Source: Anaerolineales bacterium | GTDB lineage: Bacteria; Chloroflexota; Anaerolineae; Anaerolineales; Villigracilaceae | Direction: 5' to 3' | Length of the DNA stretch: 41,151 nt | Assembly: GCA_014860805.1 (NCBI GenBank) | Contig: JACZJB010000229.1 | Span: 1-41,151, forward strand | Shown: positions 6,438 through 15,552 of the stretch, piece after piece | How positions within the stretch are numbered: position 1 is the first letter of the stretch | How the letters are laid out: every line of letters begins with the position of its first letter | Position numbers and translations under genes: made by a program | Notes under the pieces: generated by a model | What the model saw: only the letters and a program-made list of their open reading frames with translations | Database searches by the model: none | Told to the model about the DNA's origin: nothing

Positions 6438-8267
6438 GTGATCGAAAATAATCAGCGCGCCGCCTTTTTGGATAAAATGCACCTCTTCAGCGGGTTGGAT
6501 CTGAAGCAACTCTCTGTCATCGCGGAAAAACTTGTTGAAAAGGAAGTTGCTGCGGGAACCGTCGTCATCAAGCGCGGCGACAAAGCCGATGGCTTTTACA
6601 TGATCTACAAGGGCAGGGCAAAAGTTACGGCGCCCGGGCCAGAAAAAAAGGACAGGCAGCTGGCTGTTTTATATGCGGGGGACTACTTCGGCGAAGAGGC
6701 ATTGTTCGAAAAACGAAACCGCTCCGCGAACATCATCGCTTCGGAACACTGCACGTTTTTCTTTCTCTCACGGCTCGAATTCGAATCCCTGCTAACCCAA
6801 TATGAGAAGCTAAAACCCAATTTTCAGGTTTCCATCAAGAGCCGCAAACTGGCGCGCTCTTCAAATTTCAAATGGCTGGGCAAGAACGAGGTTATTTATT
6901 TTATTGCCCGCCGCCATCGAATACGCCTTTATCAGGCGCTGGTTGGGCCTGTCCTTTCCATGCTTGTTCCCATTGCGCTTTTTGCCGCGGGGTTCATCTC
7001 TCAAGCCACTACTCCCTGGGCGCTGGGCGTGATCGCGCTGATCGCCGCACTCGGTTGGGCTGTCTGGCAGGCTGTTGACTGGAGCAACGATTATTACATC
7101 GTCACCAATCAGCGCGTGATCTGGCTGGAAAAAGTGGTCGGCTTGTATGACAGCCGCGAAGAAGCGCCGCTCGGCACCATCCTCTCTGTCGGCGTGGAGA
7201 GTGACGCGCTGGGACGCATCCTGAATTATGGCAATGTCATTGTCCGCACCTTTGTCGGCAAGCTCGAATTCGATCACGTCGATCATCCTGTGCAGGCTGC
7301 GGATATGATCCGCGAGTATTGGGAACGTACCAAAGCCATCACCACCCGCAGTCAAATGGATGTGATGAAGGACACCATCAAGCAAAAGTTGGGCATGCCG
7401 CTTGAAAAACGTCCGCAGGTGGAACTTACCCCTGTGGTTCAATTAGATGAAGAAAAAGCCGCGAAAACGCCGCTTTGGATGCTTGCGCTTCAAACCTTGT
7501 TCCAGCTCAGGCTGGAGGAAGGCGGCAAGGTCATTTATCACAAACACTGGGTTATTCTTATCCAGCAAGGATGGAAGCCTCTCGCCCTGTTCTTGGGAGA
7601 CATTGCCTTCATTATTTGGCGTATTATCCATCTCGCCACCACGGAAGGTCAGCGGCTGATCCGTGTCAACGCGGCGGGCACATATAGCCCGGATACTCTC
7701 GTGGTGACAGCTCTTATCCTGCTTTTGCCCATCGGCGGCTGGTTGTGGTACGAATATGAAGATTGGAAAAACGATATCTTCATGGTAAGTAATGATGAAA
7801 TATTCGACATCGACCGCAAACCCTTCGGCAAGGAAGAACGCCGCTCGGCACAGATTGAAAACATCCTCAGCACCTCCTACTCCAGAGACGGTATCATCCC
7901 GATCCTCTTTAATTATGGGACGGTGAAGATCTCAGTCGGCGGGAACCAAATGGGATTTGAAGATGTGATGGACCCCGCCAGCGTGCAGGCAGATATCAAC
8001 CGCAGGCGCGCGGCACGCATTGCCAAAAAGAGCGAAGACGCAGGCAAGGATGACCGCGAACGCTTCGCAACCTGGGTAGCAGCCTATCACCAAAATGTGA
8101 ATGAATTCGTCTCCCCTTCCAAAACCACGCCTGCCACACCCGACCCAAACATCACCGACCCTTTTGCGGGTCAAAAGAAAGATTTCGATGATTTTCCCAT
8201 CAACGAGGATGAGATCGAGGGGCAAGAAGGCTTTGAAGGAGGCAATGAAATGGGCGGGGATCTTTAA
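6438..8267 (+). CDS. Cyclic nucleotide-binding membrane protein with two PH-like (bPH2) domains
   Basis: 609 residues, GTG start; an ATG at 6477 before HLFSGLD is an alternative. Residues 10-130 form a cNMP-binding domain with the phosphate-cassette region YFGEEALFEKRNRSANI, in which the Arg that normally contacts the cyclic phosphate is plausible. Two hydrophobic segments around 172-215 are followed by a bPH2/DUF304-like domain (DYYIVTNQRVIWLEK...LGTILSVGVESDALGRILNYGNVIVRT). A second pair of membrane segments (about 385-430) and a second PH-like copy (DIFMVSNDEIFDIDR...QIENILSTSYSRDGIIPILFNYGTVKI) follow. The tail is acidic. It is probably a cyclic-nucleotide-gated membrane scaffold. Domain calls are by pattern, and the function is unknown. 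Confidence 0.85.
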   Translation: MIENNQRAAFLDKMHLFSGLDLKQLSVIAEKLVEKEVAAGTVVIKRGDKADGFYMIYKGRAKVTAPGPEKKDRQLAVLYAGDYFGEEALFEKRNRSANIIASEHCTFFFLSRLEFESLLTQYEKLKPNFQVSIKSRKLARSSNFKWLGKNEVIYFIARRHRIRLYQALVGPVLSMLVPIALFAAGFISQATTPWALGVIALIAALGWAVWQAVDWSNDYYIVTNQRVIWLEKVVGLYDSREEAPLGTILSVGVESDALGRILNYGNVIVRTFVGKLEFDHVDHPVQAADMIREYWERTKAITTRSQMDVMKDTIKQKLGMPLEKRPQVELTPVVQLDEEKAAKTPLWMLALQTLFQLRLEEGGKVIYHKHWVILIQQGWKPLALFLGDIAFIIWRIIHLATTEGQRLIRVNAAGTYSPDTLVVTALILLLPIGGWLWYEYEDWKNDIFMVSNDEIFDIDRKPFGKEERRSAQIENILSTSYSRDGIIPILFNYGTVKISVGGNQMGFEDVMDPASVQADINRRRAARIAKKSEDAGKDDRERFATWVAAYHQNVNEFVSPSKTTPATPDPNITDPFAGQKKDFDDFPINEDEIEGQEGFEGGNEMGGDL

Positions 8268-8370
8268 CTTCAACGCTGGCAAATCACCTGCAATGCAAGT
8301 ATCATTGGCGCTCTAACAGGGCAGTGACCCACAGAGCGTGAATTTGTAACCAAGAGGAAAAAAGACAAGC

Positions 8371-8904
8371 ATGGCATTACTACCAATCGTAAACCTGCCG
8401 GACCCAATTCTACGGCGCAAGGCAAAACCAGTCACCAAGTTCGACAAGGAACTGCAAACATTAATTGACAACATGATCGAGACCATGCGCGATGCGCCGG
8501 GCGTGGGACTCGCCGCGCCTCAAATTAACATCTCGCAGCAACTGGCAGTGATCGAGTACGCCGAAGGCGAAGACGAGGAAGAAGAGGACGAAAACGCGCC
8601 TGAAAAACCAAAGAAGCTTTATGTCATTATCAACCCTGAAATCACAAAAGTCTCTGAGGAAAAAGTGATGGGCATTGAAGGCTGTCTCTCCATCCCTGGT
8701 TTGCACGGTGAAGTGGAGCGGCACGAAGCCATTCAGGTCAAAGCACTGAACCGCCATGGCAATCCCGTCAAACTAAAAGCAAGCGGATGGATGGCACGCA
8801 TCTTCCAGCACGAGATCGACCACTTGAACGGCGTACTTTTCACAGATCGTGCCACACGCGTCTGGAAGCCCAGCGCGGATGAAGAAGATGTAGAAATGGA
8901 TTAA
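8371..8904 (+). CDS. def: Peptide deformylase
   Basis: 177 residues. It removes the formyl group from the N-terminal Met of new proteins and is a cytoplasmic metalloenzyme. All three signatures are present: GVGLAAPQ (about 48-55), EGCLSIPG with the metal-binding Cys (about 109-116) and QHEIDHLNG with the HExxH metal site (about 149-157). A strongly acidic insert (EGEDEEEEDENAPEKPKK, about 69-86) separates the first two motifs where most deformylases have a short loop. AGAGG stands about 14 bases before the ATG. It precedes recF by 49 bases, so the two may be co-transcribed. Confidence 0.97.
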   Translation: MALLPIVNLPDPILRRKAKPVTKFDKELQTLIDNMIETMRDAPGVGLAAPQINISQQLAVIEYAEGEDEEEEDENAPEKPKKLYVIINPEITKVSEEKVMGIEGCLSIPGLHGEVERHEAIQVKALNRHGNPVKLKASGWMARIFQHEIDHLNGVLFTDRATRVWKPSADEEDVEMD

Positions 8905-8953
8905 CTACGTATGTCAAAGAGTCCCAATCCGGCCTTTGACCCTTGACTTTCCT

Positions 8954-10156
8954 ATGCGCCTCAAGCATCTCTCCCTCACTAATTTTCGCAGCCTCACCCG
9001 CCTGGATGTAGAACTTCCACGGCGGGTTGCTGTGCTGGTAGGCAGCAATGCACAGGGCAAGACCAGTGTTCTCGAAGCCATATATTTTCTGGCGGCGTTC
9101 ACATCCTTTCAAACACATGTGGATCGGCAGATCGTAAATTTTCACGAGGCGAAGAATCCATTGGCAGTGACCCGCCTTGTGGCGGATTACCAGCGCGGGA
9201 AAACAAAGCATAGACTCGAAGCACGCCTCATCCTTGAGCCGACAGGTGTAAACGGCCAACGCCTGCGCAAAGAAATCTTGCTGGACGGTGTGAAGCGCCA
9301 TGCCAACGATGTCATCGGTCATTTCAATGCGGTTATCTTTGTGCCGCAGATGGCACAGATCATCGAAGGCGGACCCGATGAACGCCGCCGTTATCTCAAC
9401 CTTGCGCTAGCGCAAGCTGTCCCTTCGTATGCGCGCGCGCTCAGCGAATACAACCAGGCGCTCACCCAGCGAAACGCGCTTCTCAAGGCGTTGGGAGAAC
9501 GTGGGGGAAGCAGCGACCAGCTTCAAGTGTGGGATGAGGCGTTGGTCAAGTTCGGGGCGCAAATTATTTTGTGGCGCATCCAGGCTGTGCAGGAGATCGA
9601 ACGCTTCGCTTCGCGCGTCCATCACGAGTTGACTCGCGGAACCGAGATCCTGCGCCTCGCTTATGAGCCTGCGTACGATCCGCTGCCCAAACCAAATGGA
9701 CAATTGGGCTTGAAACTCGATACGGTCATCGACCGTTCTTTGATTGAATTGAATGAAATTCAGGAAGGGTTTTTGTCGAGATTGAAACAAATTCGTTCAG
9801 AGGAAATCGCGCGCGGGGTGACAACGATTGGCCCGCACCGCGACGAATTGCGTTTCATCATCAACAAAGCGGACGTGAGCGATTACGGCTCGCGCGGCCA
9901 ACTGCGGACGACATTGCTTGCATTGAAACTTGCCGAAGTGGAATGGATGAAAGACCGCACAGGCGAATGGCCTGTCATTTTGCTCGATGAAGTAATGGCG
10001 GAACTCGACTCATCCCGCCGCGCCGACTTATTGAAATATGTCAACACAGACCAGCAGGTGCTATTCACCACAACCGACTTGAGTTTTTTCACGCCTGCAT
10101 TTATGGAAAGTTCCGATATTTGGGATGTAAAAGACGGAGTGGTTCAGCCAAGATAA
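8954..10156 (+). CDS. recF: DNA replication and repair protein RecF
   Basis: 400 residues from the ATG at 8954; the TTG six codons upstream is less likely because RecF proteins start at the equivalent of MRLKHLSLTNFRSL. RecF is an SMC-like ATPase that loads RecA at gaps with RecO and RecR. Visible motifs are Walker A GSNAQGKTS (about 31-39), the GPHRDEL signature region near 295, and Walker B ILLDEVMAELDSSRR near 340-355, followed by QVLFTTTD. It is not next to dnaA or dnaN here, so the window gives no sign of the replication origin. No clear ribosome-binding site is seen. Confidence 0.97.
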   Translation: MRLKHLSLTNFRSLTRLDVELPRRVAVLVGSNAQGKTSVLEAIYFLAAFTSFQTHVDRQIVNFHEAKNPLAVTRLVADYQRGKTKHRLEARLILEPTGVNGQRLRKEILLDGVKRHANDVIGHFNAVIFVPQMAQIIEGGPDERRRYLNLALAQAVPSYARALSEYNQALTQRNALLKALGERGGSSDQLQVWDEALVKFGAQIILWRIQAVQEIERFASRVHHELTRGTEILRLAYEPAYDPLPKPNGQLGLKLDTVIDRSLIELNEIQEGFLSRLKQIRSEEIARGVTTIGPHRDELRFIINKADVSDYGSRGQLRTTLLALKLAEVEWMKDRTGEWPVILLDEVMAELDSSRRADLLKYVNTDQQVLFTTTDLSFFTPAFMESSDIWDVKDGVVQPR

Positions 10157-10164
10157 GCATGGGG

Positions 10165-10170
10165 TAAAAT
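10165..10170 (+). promoter_or_regulatory. -10 box of a probable leaderless transcript (ribokinase)
   Basis: TAAAAT ends seven bases before the ATG at 10178, and no ribosome-binding site lies between them. Confidence 0.45.
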
Positions 10171-10177
10171 AGCGGAC

Positions 10178-11089
10178 ATGACTGACATACAAAAGCATGA
10201 TGTTCTCGTAATCGGTTCATTGAATGCAGACCTTGTCGTCCGTGCGCCTCGTTTTCCGAGTCCCGGCGAAACCATCAGCGGCAGCGACCTGTTGACCATC
10301 CCCGGCGGTAAGGGAGCCAATCAAGCCGTGGCTGCCGCCAGACAAGGCGCCAACGTCGCCATGGTTGGGCGTGTGGGAAAAGATAACTTCGCTCCATTCC
10401 TCATTGAAAATCTAAATTCAAACAATGTGAATCGTTCGCATGTGGCGCAGGATCATGTTGCCACGGGAACGGCTATCATCATTGTGGATGCGAACGGGCA
10501 GAACAGCATTGTCCTTTCCCCGGGCGCAAACGGCAAAGTGGATTCGCAGGATGTGGACTCCGCGCCGGATGCGAAGATTCTACTTTTGCAATTCGAGATT
10601 CCAATGGAAACGGTGTTGCACGCCGCCAAACGATACAAAGCCAAAGGCACGACGGTCATTCTTAATCCCGCGCCTGCCGGGCAAATCCCAGATGAATTGC
10701 TTCCCAATGTGGATATTCTCGTCCCGAACGAAAGCGAACTCGCCCTCCTGAGCGGAATGCAAATCACAGACCAAACATCCGCTGAGCTTGCTGCTCGTGA
10801 AATTTTAAAACATGGCGTGAAAACGGTTATTGTGACACTCGGAAGCAAGGGCGCATTATTGGTGACGGAGACACATGCTGTACATATAAATTCCTACAAA
10901 GTTGACGTGGTAGATACCACAGCCGCAGGCGATGCTTTCATCGGCGGGCTGGCTTCCGCACTCCTGCGCAAAACCTCCCTCGAAGATTCCGTCCGTTACG
11001 GCTGCGCCTGCGGCGCACTCGCAACAACCAAAATCGGCGCGCAGCCATCCATGCCCACAAAAGAAGAAGTGGAAAAATTCATCGCCTAG
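10178..11089 (+). CDS. rbsK: Ribokinase (PfkB family)
   Basis: 303 residues. It phosphorylates ribose to ribose-5-phosphate in the cytoplasm. The PfkB signature 1 region is [25 protein letters not shown] (about 43-67), and signature 2 is [17 protein letters not shown] (about 245-261) with the catalytic Asp in AAGD. LNPAPA (about 164-169) and PNESELALL (about 183-191) are also typical of ribokinases. Two nucleoside hydrolases follow on the same strand, which supports a role in using ribose freed from nucleosides. The next gene starts 29 bases after the stop codon. Confidence 0.93.
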   Translation: MTDIQKHDVLVIGSLNADLVVRAPRFPSPGETISGSDLLTIPGGKGANQAVAAARQGANVAMVGRVGKDNFAPFLIENLNSNNVNRSHVAQDHVATGTAIIIVDANGQNSIVLSPGANGKVDSQDVDSAPDAKILLLQFEIPMETVLHAAKRYKAKGTTVILNPAPAGQIPDELLPNVDILVPNESELALLSGMQITDQTSAELAAREILKHGVKTVIVTLGSKGALLVTETHAVHINSYKVDVVDTTAAGDAFIGGLASALLRKTSLEDSVRYGCACGALATTKIGAQPSMPTKEEVEKFIA

Positions 11090-11118
11090 GGCAGGAATCC
11101 CTGACTCCACAGGACATC

Positions 11119-12072
11119 ATGACAAAACGAATCATCATTGATACAGACCCCGGCGTGGACGATGCGCTGACATTTTTACTTGCGCTTGCCTCGCCGGAAA
11201 TCAAGCTTGAAGCGTTGACGACCGTGCAAGGCAATGTAACGATTGAAAAAGCCACGCGCAACGCCTTGTCTGTGCTGGAACTTGTCAAAGCAGGTCAAAT
11301 CCCCGTTGTACAAGGCTGCTCACATCCCCTGCTTAAGACGCCGCATAATTCAGGCGAGGCTGTGCATGGACAAAGCGGGATTGGTAAATCTGTTTTACCT
11401 GAGCCAAAGTCCAAGCCAATTGAAGGTCACGCAGTTGATTACCTCATCGAGAGCGCGCTGGCACAGCCGGGTGAATTGAGCATCTTCCCCATTGGTCCGT
11501 TAACCAATATTGCTTTTGCCATCCGCAAGGAACCGCGTTTTGCAAAAGCGGTAAAAGAGCTCGTGATCATGGGCGGCGCGATCCGCTCAGGCGGGAATAT
11601 CACCCCGCTGGCGGAGTTCAACATAAATGAAGACCCGCATGCCGCGCATATTGTCTTTCATTCGGGCATTCCCATCACTTTGGTTCCGCTGGATGCGACC
11701 TACAAATGCCTGCTCACTTCGGATGATGTGGAGAGATTAAATAAGATCGATTCACCAATCGCACGATTTGTCCGCGACGCCACGGCAACCTACATGGATT
11801 TTTATTTGAAGTACGAAGGCTTCAAAGGCTGCGCCCTGCACGACCCATTGACCCTGGCAACTGTTTTCGCGCCTGAAATTTTTACTTTTGAAGACCATTA
11901 CGTGGATGTGGATATTTCAGGCGGCATCTCCACCGGCAAAACCTTTGCCGATTTTATGAAAGTGGCAAAGAAACCCGCAAATATAAAAATCGCGCTGGAT
12001 GTTCGCGGCCGCGATTTTGTAGAATTATTCCTTGAGAGGATGGAAACGTTAAGTCGTTCCATTTCATATTAA
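11119..12072 (+). CDS. Nucleoside hydrolase (inosine-uridine preferring family), copy 1
   Basis: 317 residues. It hydrolyses the N-glycosidic bond of ribonucleosides to give ribose and base. The calcium and ribose binding motif DTDPGVDDA is at residues 8-16; later conserved elements are IGPLTNIAFAIRKEPRF, VIMGGAIRSGGNITPLAEFNINEDPHAAHIV and ALHDPLTLA with the catalytic-site His. It is a tandem paralogue of the next gene, which starts one base after its stop. Specificity for purine or pyrimidine nucleosides cannot be assigned. It lies in a ribokinase/ECF transporter cluster. Confidence 0.95.
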   Translation: MTKRIIIDTDPGVDDALTFLLALASPEIKLEALTTVQGNVTIEKATRNALSVLELVKAGQIPVVQGCSHPLLKTPHNSGEAVHGQSGIGKSVLPEPKSKPIEGHAVDYLIESALAQPGELSIFPIGPLTNIAFAIRKEPRFAKAVKELVIMGGAIRSGGNITPLAEFNINEDPHAAHIVFHSGIPITLVPLDATYKCLLTSDDVERLNKIDSPIARFVRDATATYMDFYLKYEGFKGCALHDPLTLATVFAPEIFTFEDHYVDVDISGGISTGKTFADFMKVAKKPANIKIALDVRGRDFVELFLERMETLSRSISY

Positions 12073-12073
12073 C

Positions 12074-13021
12074 ATGCCAAAGCATATCATTTTAGACACT
12101 GACCCCGGCATCGATGACTCGCTTGCGATCTTGCTCGCTCTTGCCTCGCCCGAAATTGTTCTTGACGGAATCAGCACGATCCACGGGAATGCATCCACCA
12201 CGCAGGTGACGACGAATGCGCTTTCCATTTTGAAACTGGCGCATGCAAACCAGATCCCCGTGTACAGAGGCTGTGAATTACCGCTCGTGCAGCCGTCCCT
12301 GCTCAGCCCGGAGACGCATGGGAACTCAGGCTTGGGCTACGCAAAACTTCCAGAACCGGCAGCCAGGCCGCAGGTTAAGCATGGAAGCGATTTCATCATC
12401 GAACATATCATGTCTCATCCGGGGGAGATTTCCCTGGTGGCAATCGGTCCATTGACAAACGTCGCCCTGGCTGTTCGCAAAGAGCCGCGCATTGTGGAAA
12501 ATGTAAAAGAAGTATTCGTGATGGGCGGAGCGATCAAGTATCAGGGCAACACCACGCCGCTGGCTGAGTACAACACCTATGTGGACCCGCATGCCGCGCA
12601 TGTTGTCTTTCATTCGGGGATGCCGATCGTCCTCACGCCGCTGGATGTGACGTATGATTGCATTTTTTTGAAAGAGGACCTGAACCGCTTGTTGAAGATC
12701 GATTCGCCGATCACCAAGTTCATTGCAGACGCGACCCGCTTTTACATGGAATTCCACGATGAATATCAAAAGATCGACGGCTGTGTGATCAACGACCCGA
12801 TGACTCTGGCATTGACCTACATGCCTGAGATCTGCGATTATCAGGATTTATATGTGGATGTGGATATCTCCACAGGCGTAGGGCTTGGGAATACGTTTGC
12901 CGATTTTTACAACTACGAAAAGAAAGCGCCGAATATGAGAGTGGCGCTGGGAGTGCGCCCGCGCATGTTCATGGAATTGTTTTTGGAGCGCATGGAAAAA
13001 TTGGCGCGTGTCAACTCGTGA
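12074..13021 (+). CDS. Nucleoside hydrolase (inosine-uridine preferring family), copy 2
   Basis: 315 residues, clearly homologous to the preceding gene along its whole length. The metal/ribose motif is DTDPGIDDS (residues 8-16), with AIGPLTNVALAVRKEPRI, FVMGGAIKYQGNTTPLAEYNTYVDPHAAHVV and VINDPMTLA. Where copy 1 has ALHDP this copy has VINDP, so the residue before the conserved Asn/His-Asp position differs and substrate preference may differ. It has no ribosome-binding site of its own and begins one base after the upstream stop, suggesting translational coupling. The two probably divide nucleoside substrates between them. Confidence 0.95.
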   Translation: MPKHIILDTDPGIDDSLAILLALASPEIVLDGISTIHGNASTTQVTTNALSILKLAHANQIPVYRGCELPLVQPSLLSPETHGNSGLGYAKLPEPAARPQVKHGSDFIIEHIMSHPGEISLVAIGPLTNVALAVRKEPRIVENVKEVFVMGGAIKYQGNTTPLAEYNTYVDPHAAHVVFHSGMPIVLTPLDVTYDCIFLKEDLNRLLKIDSPITKFIADATRFYMEFHDEYQKIDGCVINDPMTLALTYMPEICDYQDLYVDVDISTGVGLGNTFADFYNYEKKAPNMRVALGVRPRMFMELFLERMEKLARVNS

Positions 13022-13090
13022 CGGTTTGCATTAACGGGTGTTATTATAGGCACGGCAATCCATTTCACAACATTATTTTCGGAGGAGTAT

Positions 13091-13780
13091 ATGTTAGAAA
13101 AGATCAAGAACAACTTCAACACGCAGACGTGGGTACTCATTCCCATCGCCATCGGCATTAATATTGCCGTGGGGCAGATCGTTCTCGTTCTCAAGCTTCC
13201 TGTTTTCCTCGATTCCATCGGAACCGTAATGGTAGCCGCCTTGTGCGGACCGTGGGCCGGCGCGTTGACAGGCGCTCTCTCAAACGTTATTTGGGGCATC
13301 GCCATTGACCCCGGCGCGCTTCCCTGGTGGCCTGTCGCTGCCATGATCGGCTATATGGCCGGACGCATGGCTCAGTGGGGCTTCTTCAAATCCTGGTGGA
13401 AAGTGGTCGTGACCGGCTTTGTGGTCGCCCTCACCGCTGCCATCGTTTCAACCCCGATCGCTGTGTACCTATTCGGCGGCATTACCGCCAGCGGCTCTTC
13501 CTTCATCACCGCATACCTGCTCCAGACCGGGCAGGGAATTTGGTCGGCTGTGGTCAGCACCAGCTTCCTCACCGAACCTGTGGACAAGATCACTACAGCC
13601 ATGATCGCTTTTGCCATCATCCAGGGTTTGCCCAAGCGCACCATCGGCGGTTATCCCAAGCCTGAGCAGGTGGAAGCCGAAGGCGGGACGAACAAGAACC
13701 AGATGTACATTGCCATTGGCGTTGTAGTCGTGCTGGTTTTGTTCGCGGCGTTCATGCTCCGCAATATCCTCGGCGGGTAA
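13091..13780 (+). CDS. ECF transporter S component (substrate-binding membrane subunit)
   Basis: 229 residues, very hydrophobic, with about six membrane segments. The first half (INIAVGQIVLVLKLPVFLDSIGTVMVAALCGPWAGALTGALSNVIWG) has the small-residue-rich helices typical of ECF S components, and a last helix (IAIGVVVVLVLFAAFML) ends the protein. An excellent GGAGGAG precedes the ATG. It follows the nucleoside hydrolases and precedes ecfT, so the ligand is probably a nucleoside, nucleobase or other ribose-containing compound; that is inference from neighbours. A terminator and a palindromic repeat separate it from ecfT, so S and T/A subunits may be expressed separately. Confidence 0.85.
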   Translation: MLEKIKNNFNTQTWVLIPIAIGINIAVGQIVLVLKLPVFLDSIGTVMVAALCGPWAGALTGALSNVIWGIAIDPGALPWWPVAAMIGYMAGRMAQWGFFKSWWKVVVTGFVVALTAAIVSTPIAVYLFGGITASGSSFITAYLLQTGQGIWSAVVSTSFLTEPVDKITTAMIAFAIIQGLPKRTIGGYPKPEQVEAEGGTNKNQMYIAIGVVVVLVLFAAFMLRNILGG

Positions 13781-13790
13781 TTTAGAAAGT

Positions 13791-13887
13791 ATGTCATTGC
13801 GAGGGCGCTCTTGCATTTGCCCGAAGCAATCTTATACATGGTTATTGGAGATTGCTTCGTCGCGAAGCAAGCTGCTCGCAATGACAT
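13791..13887. repeat. Palindromic intergenic repeat, copy 1 (nested inverted repeats)
   Basis: The outer arms ATGTCATTGCGAG (13791-13803) and 13875-13887 are perfect 13-bp reverse complements. The inner arms CGAAGCAATCT (13822-13832) and 13849-13859 are perfect over 11 bp. The element lies between the ECF S gene and its terminator. Related copies occur at 16334-16437 and 39725-39785. This type of repeat recurs in many bacterial genomes. Confidence 0.85.
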
Positions 13888-13891
13888 GAGC

Positions 13892-13925
13892 AAAAGAGAC
13901 CAAGCTTGTGGCTTGGTCTCTTTTT
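13892..13925 (+). terminator. Intrinsic terminator after the ECF S component gene
   Basis: GAGACCAAGC (13896-13905) pairs perfectly with GCTTGGTCTC (13911-13920) around a TTGTG loop, flanked by AAAA and TTTTT. It closes the rbsK-hydrolase-S unit. Confidence 0.92.
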
Positions 13926-13931
13926 GTCGTT

Positions 13932-13937
13932 TATAAT
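13932..13937 (+). promoter_or_regulatory. -10 box of a probable leaderless transcript (ecfT)
   Basis: A perfect TATAAT ends eight bases before the ATG at 13946, directly after the terminator of the upstream unit. This suggests independent transcription of ecfT and the two ATPase genes. Confidence 0.55.
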
Positions 13938-13945
13938 CAGCGCTT

Positions 13946-14725
13946 ATGCATGAGAGACTTTCCTTCCATATAAAAAGAGACAGTTTCATCCATAACCTCA
14001 ACCCGCTCACCAAACTTGTGTTGACTCTCACCCTCATTTTGATCGCATTCACATTCCCCTGGTATTGGACGCCCCACCTTCTAGTACTTGTTGCCATCAT
14101 CCCATTGAGTTTGCTCGGAAAAGTGTTCCGTGAATTTTCCGTCACTGCGCTGCGCCTCATCCTGCCTGCCGCTGGATTCCTCTTCCTGATGCAGGCTTTC
14201 TTTCAACCTGTGGGAAGTGACGTCATCTTCAAATTCTATTTTCTGGACGTCACACAGGAAAGCCTGATGTTTGCGTTCCGAAATGCCATGCGTGTTTTTG
14301 TGATGGTCTCGGCTTTCACCCTTTTCCTCGTCACCACCCATCCCAGTGAATTGATGTCTGACCTTACCCGTCGCGGACTGCCCGGACAATTTTCCTACGT
14401 CATCATTTCCACGCTGCAAATCCTTCCGCAGATCATCGCCAAGTCACAGACCATCATCGCCGCGCAGCGTTCGCGCGGGCTGGATACAGAAAGCAGTTTC
14501 TTCAAACGTGCGGGTTCGCTCATTCCGCTTGTTGGTCCGCTGGTCTTCGGTTCATTGATGGAAGTGGAAGAACGCGCCATCGCCATCGAAGCGCGTGGTT
14601 TCACCTCCAAACAAACAAAGACATCTCTGCATGAAATCCCAGACCCGTCTTTTGACCAAATGCTGCGCTGGGTTCTCGTTGCACTCATCATCCTTTCCAT
14701 TGCGTTGAATCTATGGCTTTCGTAA
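13946..14725 (+). CDS. ecfT: ECF transporter transmembrane component T
   Basis: 259 residues. It is the integral membrane subunit that couples the two ATPases to the S component. It shows several hydrophobic helices (LTKLVLTLTLILIAFTFPWYW, LRLILPAAGFLFLMQAFF, AMRVFVMVSAFTLFLVTTHP). It also has the conserved cytoplasmic coupling motifs: QRSRGLD (about 169-175) and ARGF (about 219-222) are the two A-R-G type motifs that contact the ATPases. The stop overlaps the start of the first ATPase gene by 13 bases, so the three genes are translationally coupled. Confidence 0.95.
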   Translation: MHERLSFHIKRDSFIHNLNPLTKLVLTLTLILIAFTFPWYWTPHLLVLVAIIPLSLLGKVFREFSVTALRLILPAAGFLFLMQAFFQPVGSDVIFKFYFLDVTQESLMFAFRNAMRVFVMVSAFTLFLVTTHPSELMSDLTRRGLPGQFSYVIISTLQILPQIIAKSQTIIAAQRSRGLDTESSFFKRAGSLIPLVGPLVFGSLMEVEERAIAIEARGFTSKQTKTSLHEIPDPSFDQMLRWVLVALIILSIALNLWLS

Positions 14726-15552
14726 ACCTCCAAAACGTCACGTACAAATATCCGCTCACCAAAGCCCCCGTTTTGCAAAATGTCAATTTGCAAGTGGACG
14801 AGGGGGAATTCGTTTCAATTGTCGGGCCGAACGGCGCAGGGAAATCTACGCTGTGTTACGCATTGGCGGGATTTGTCCCGCATTTTTTCAAAGGGGAGAT
14901 CAGCGGCTCCATCGAAGTGGACGGAAAAGAATCCAGCAAGTCCACACTGGATGAATGGGTTTTGAATGTCGGCCTTGCGTTTCAAAATCCGTTCAATCAG
15001 ATCTCGGGCGCGAAGTACACCGTCTTTGAAGAGATCGCGTTCGGGCTGGAAAATATCGGCGTGCCGCGCGAAGAAATGAAAAGCCGCGTGGAGGATGCCA
15101 TGGCTCTGACAGGCATCCGCGATCTGGCAGACCGCTCACCTTATTCTTTATCCGGCGGACAACAACAACGCGTCGCTCTTACCTCGATCCTGGTCATGCG
15201 GCCCAAACTGCTCGTCCTCGACGAACCGACCTCGCAAATGGACCCGATCGGCACGCGCGAAGTCTTCGGCACCATCCGCAAGATGGCAGAAGAAGGCATG
15301 ACGGTTGTGCTCGTGGAACATAAAATGGAATGGATCGCAAAATTCGCAGACAGGGTCATTGCCCTCAAAGATGGCAGTGTCCTGCTGGAAGGCAAACCCA
15401 ACGAAGTCTTGACCTCTGACCTGCTTGTTGAAAACGGCTTCGGCATTTCGCGCTACACATCCACGGCACGGGAAGCAAAGAAGCAGGGCATATGGAAAAA
15501 AGAAAGTTTACCCGTCACGCTGGATGAGGCTGCCGAGGGGTTCACGAAATGA
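14713..15552 (+). CDS. ecfA1: ECF transporter ATPase A
   Basis: 279 residues. It is a cytoplasmic ABC ATPase that powers substrate uptake with its partner. All motifs are intact: Walker A GPNGAGKST (about 37-45), Q-loop LAFQNPFNQISG (about 88-99), signature LSGGQQQRVAL (about 146-156), Walker B LLVLDEPTSQMDP (about 165-177) and H-loop VEHK (about 200). It overlaps ecfT by 13 bases and the next ATPase gene by four (ATGA). Which of the A/A' names applies is a convention; this copy has the canonical signature. Confidence 0.95.
   Translation: MAFVNLQNVTYKYPLTKAPVLQNVNLQVDEGEFVSIVGPNGAGKSTLCYALAGFVPHFFKGEISGSIEVDGKESSKSTLDEWVLNVGLAFQNPFNQISGAKYTVFEEIAFGLENIGVPREEMKSRVEDAMALTGIRDLADRSPYSLSGGQQQRVALTSILVMRPKLLVLDEPTSQMDPIGTREVFGTIRKMAEEGMTVVLVEHKMEWIAKFADRVIALKDGSVLLEGKPNEVLTSDLLVENGFGISRYTSTAREAKKQGIWKKESLPVTLDEAAEGFTK

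Noticed and set aside
13791-13887. Possible small RNA or tRNA-like structure in the ECF S/T gap
   Set aside because: The palindrome fits a dispersed intergenic repeat; no tRNA arms, no separate promoter.
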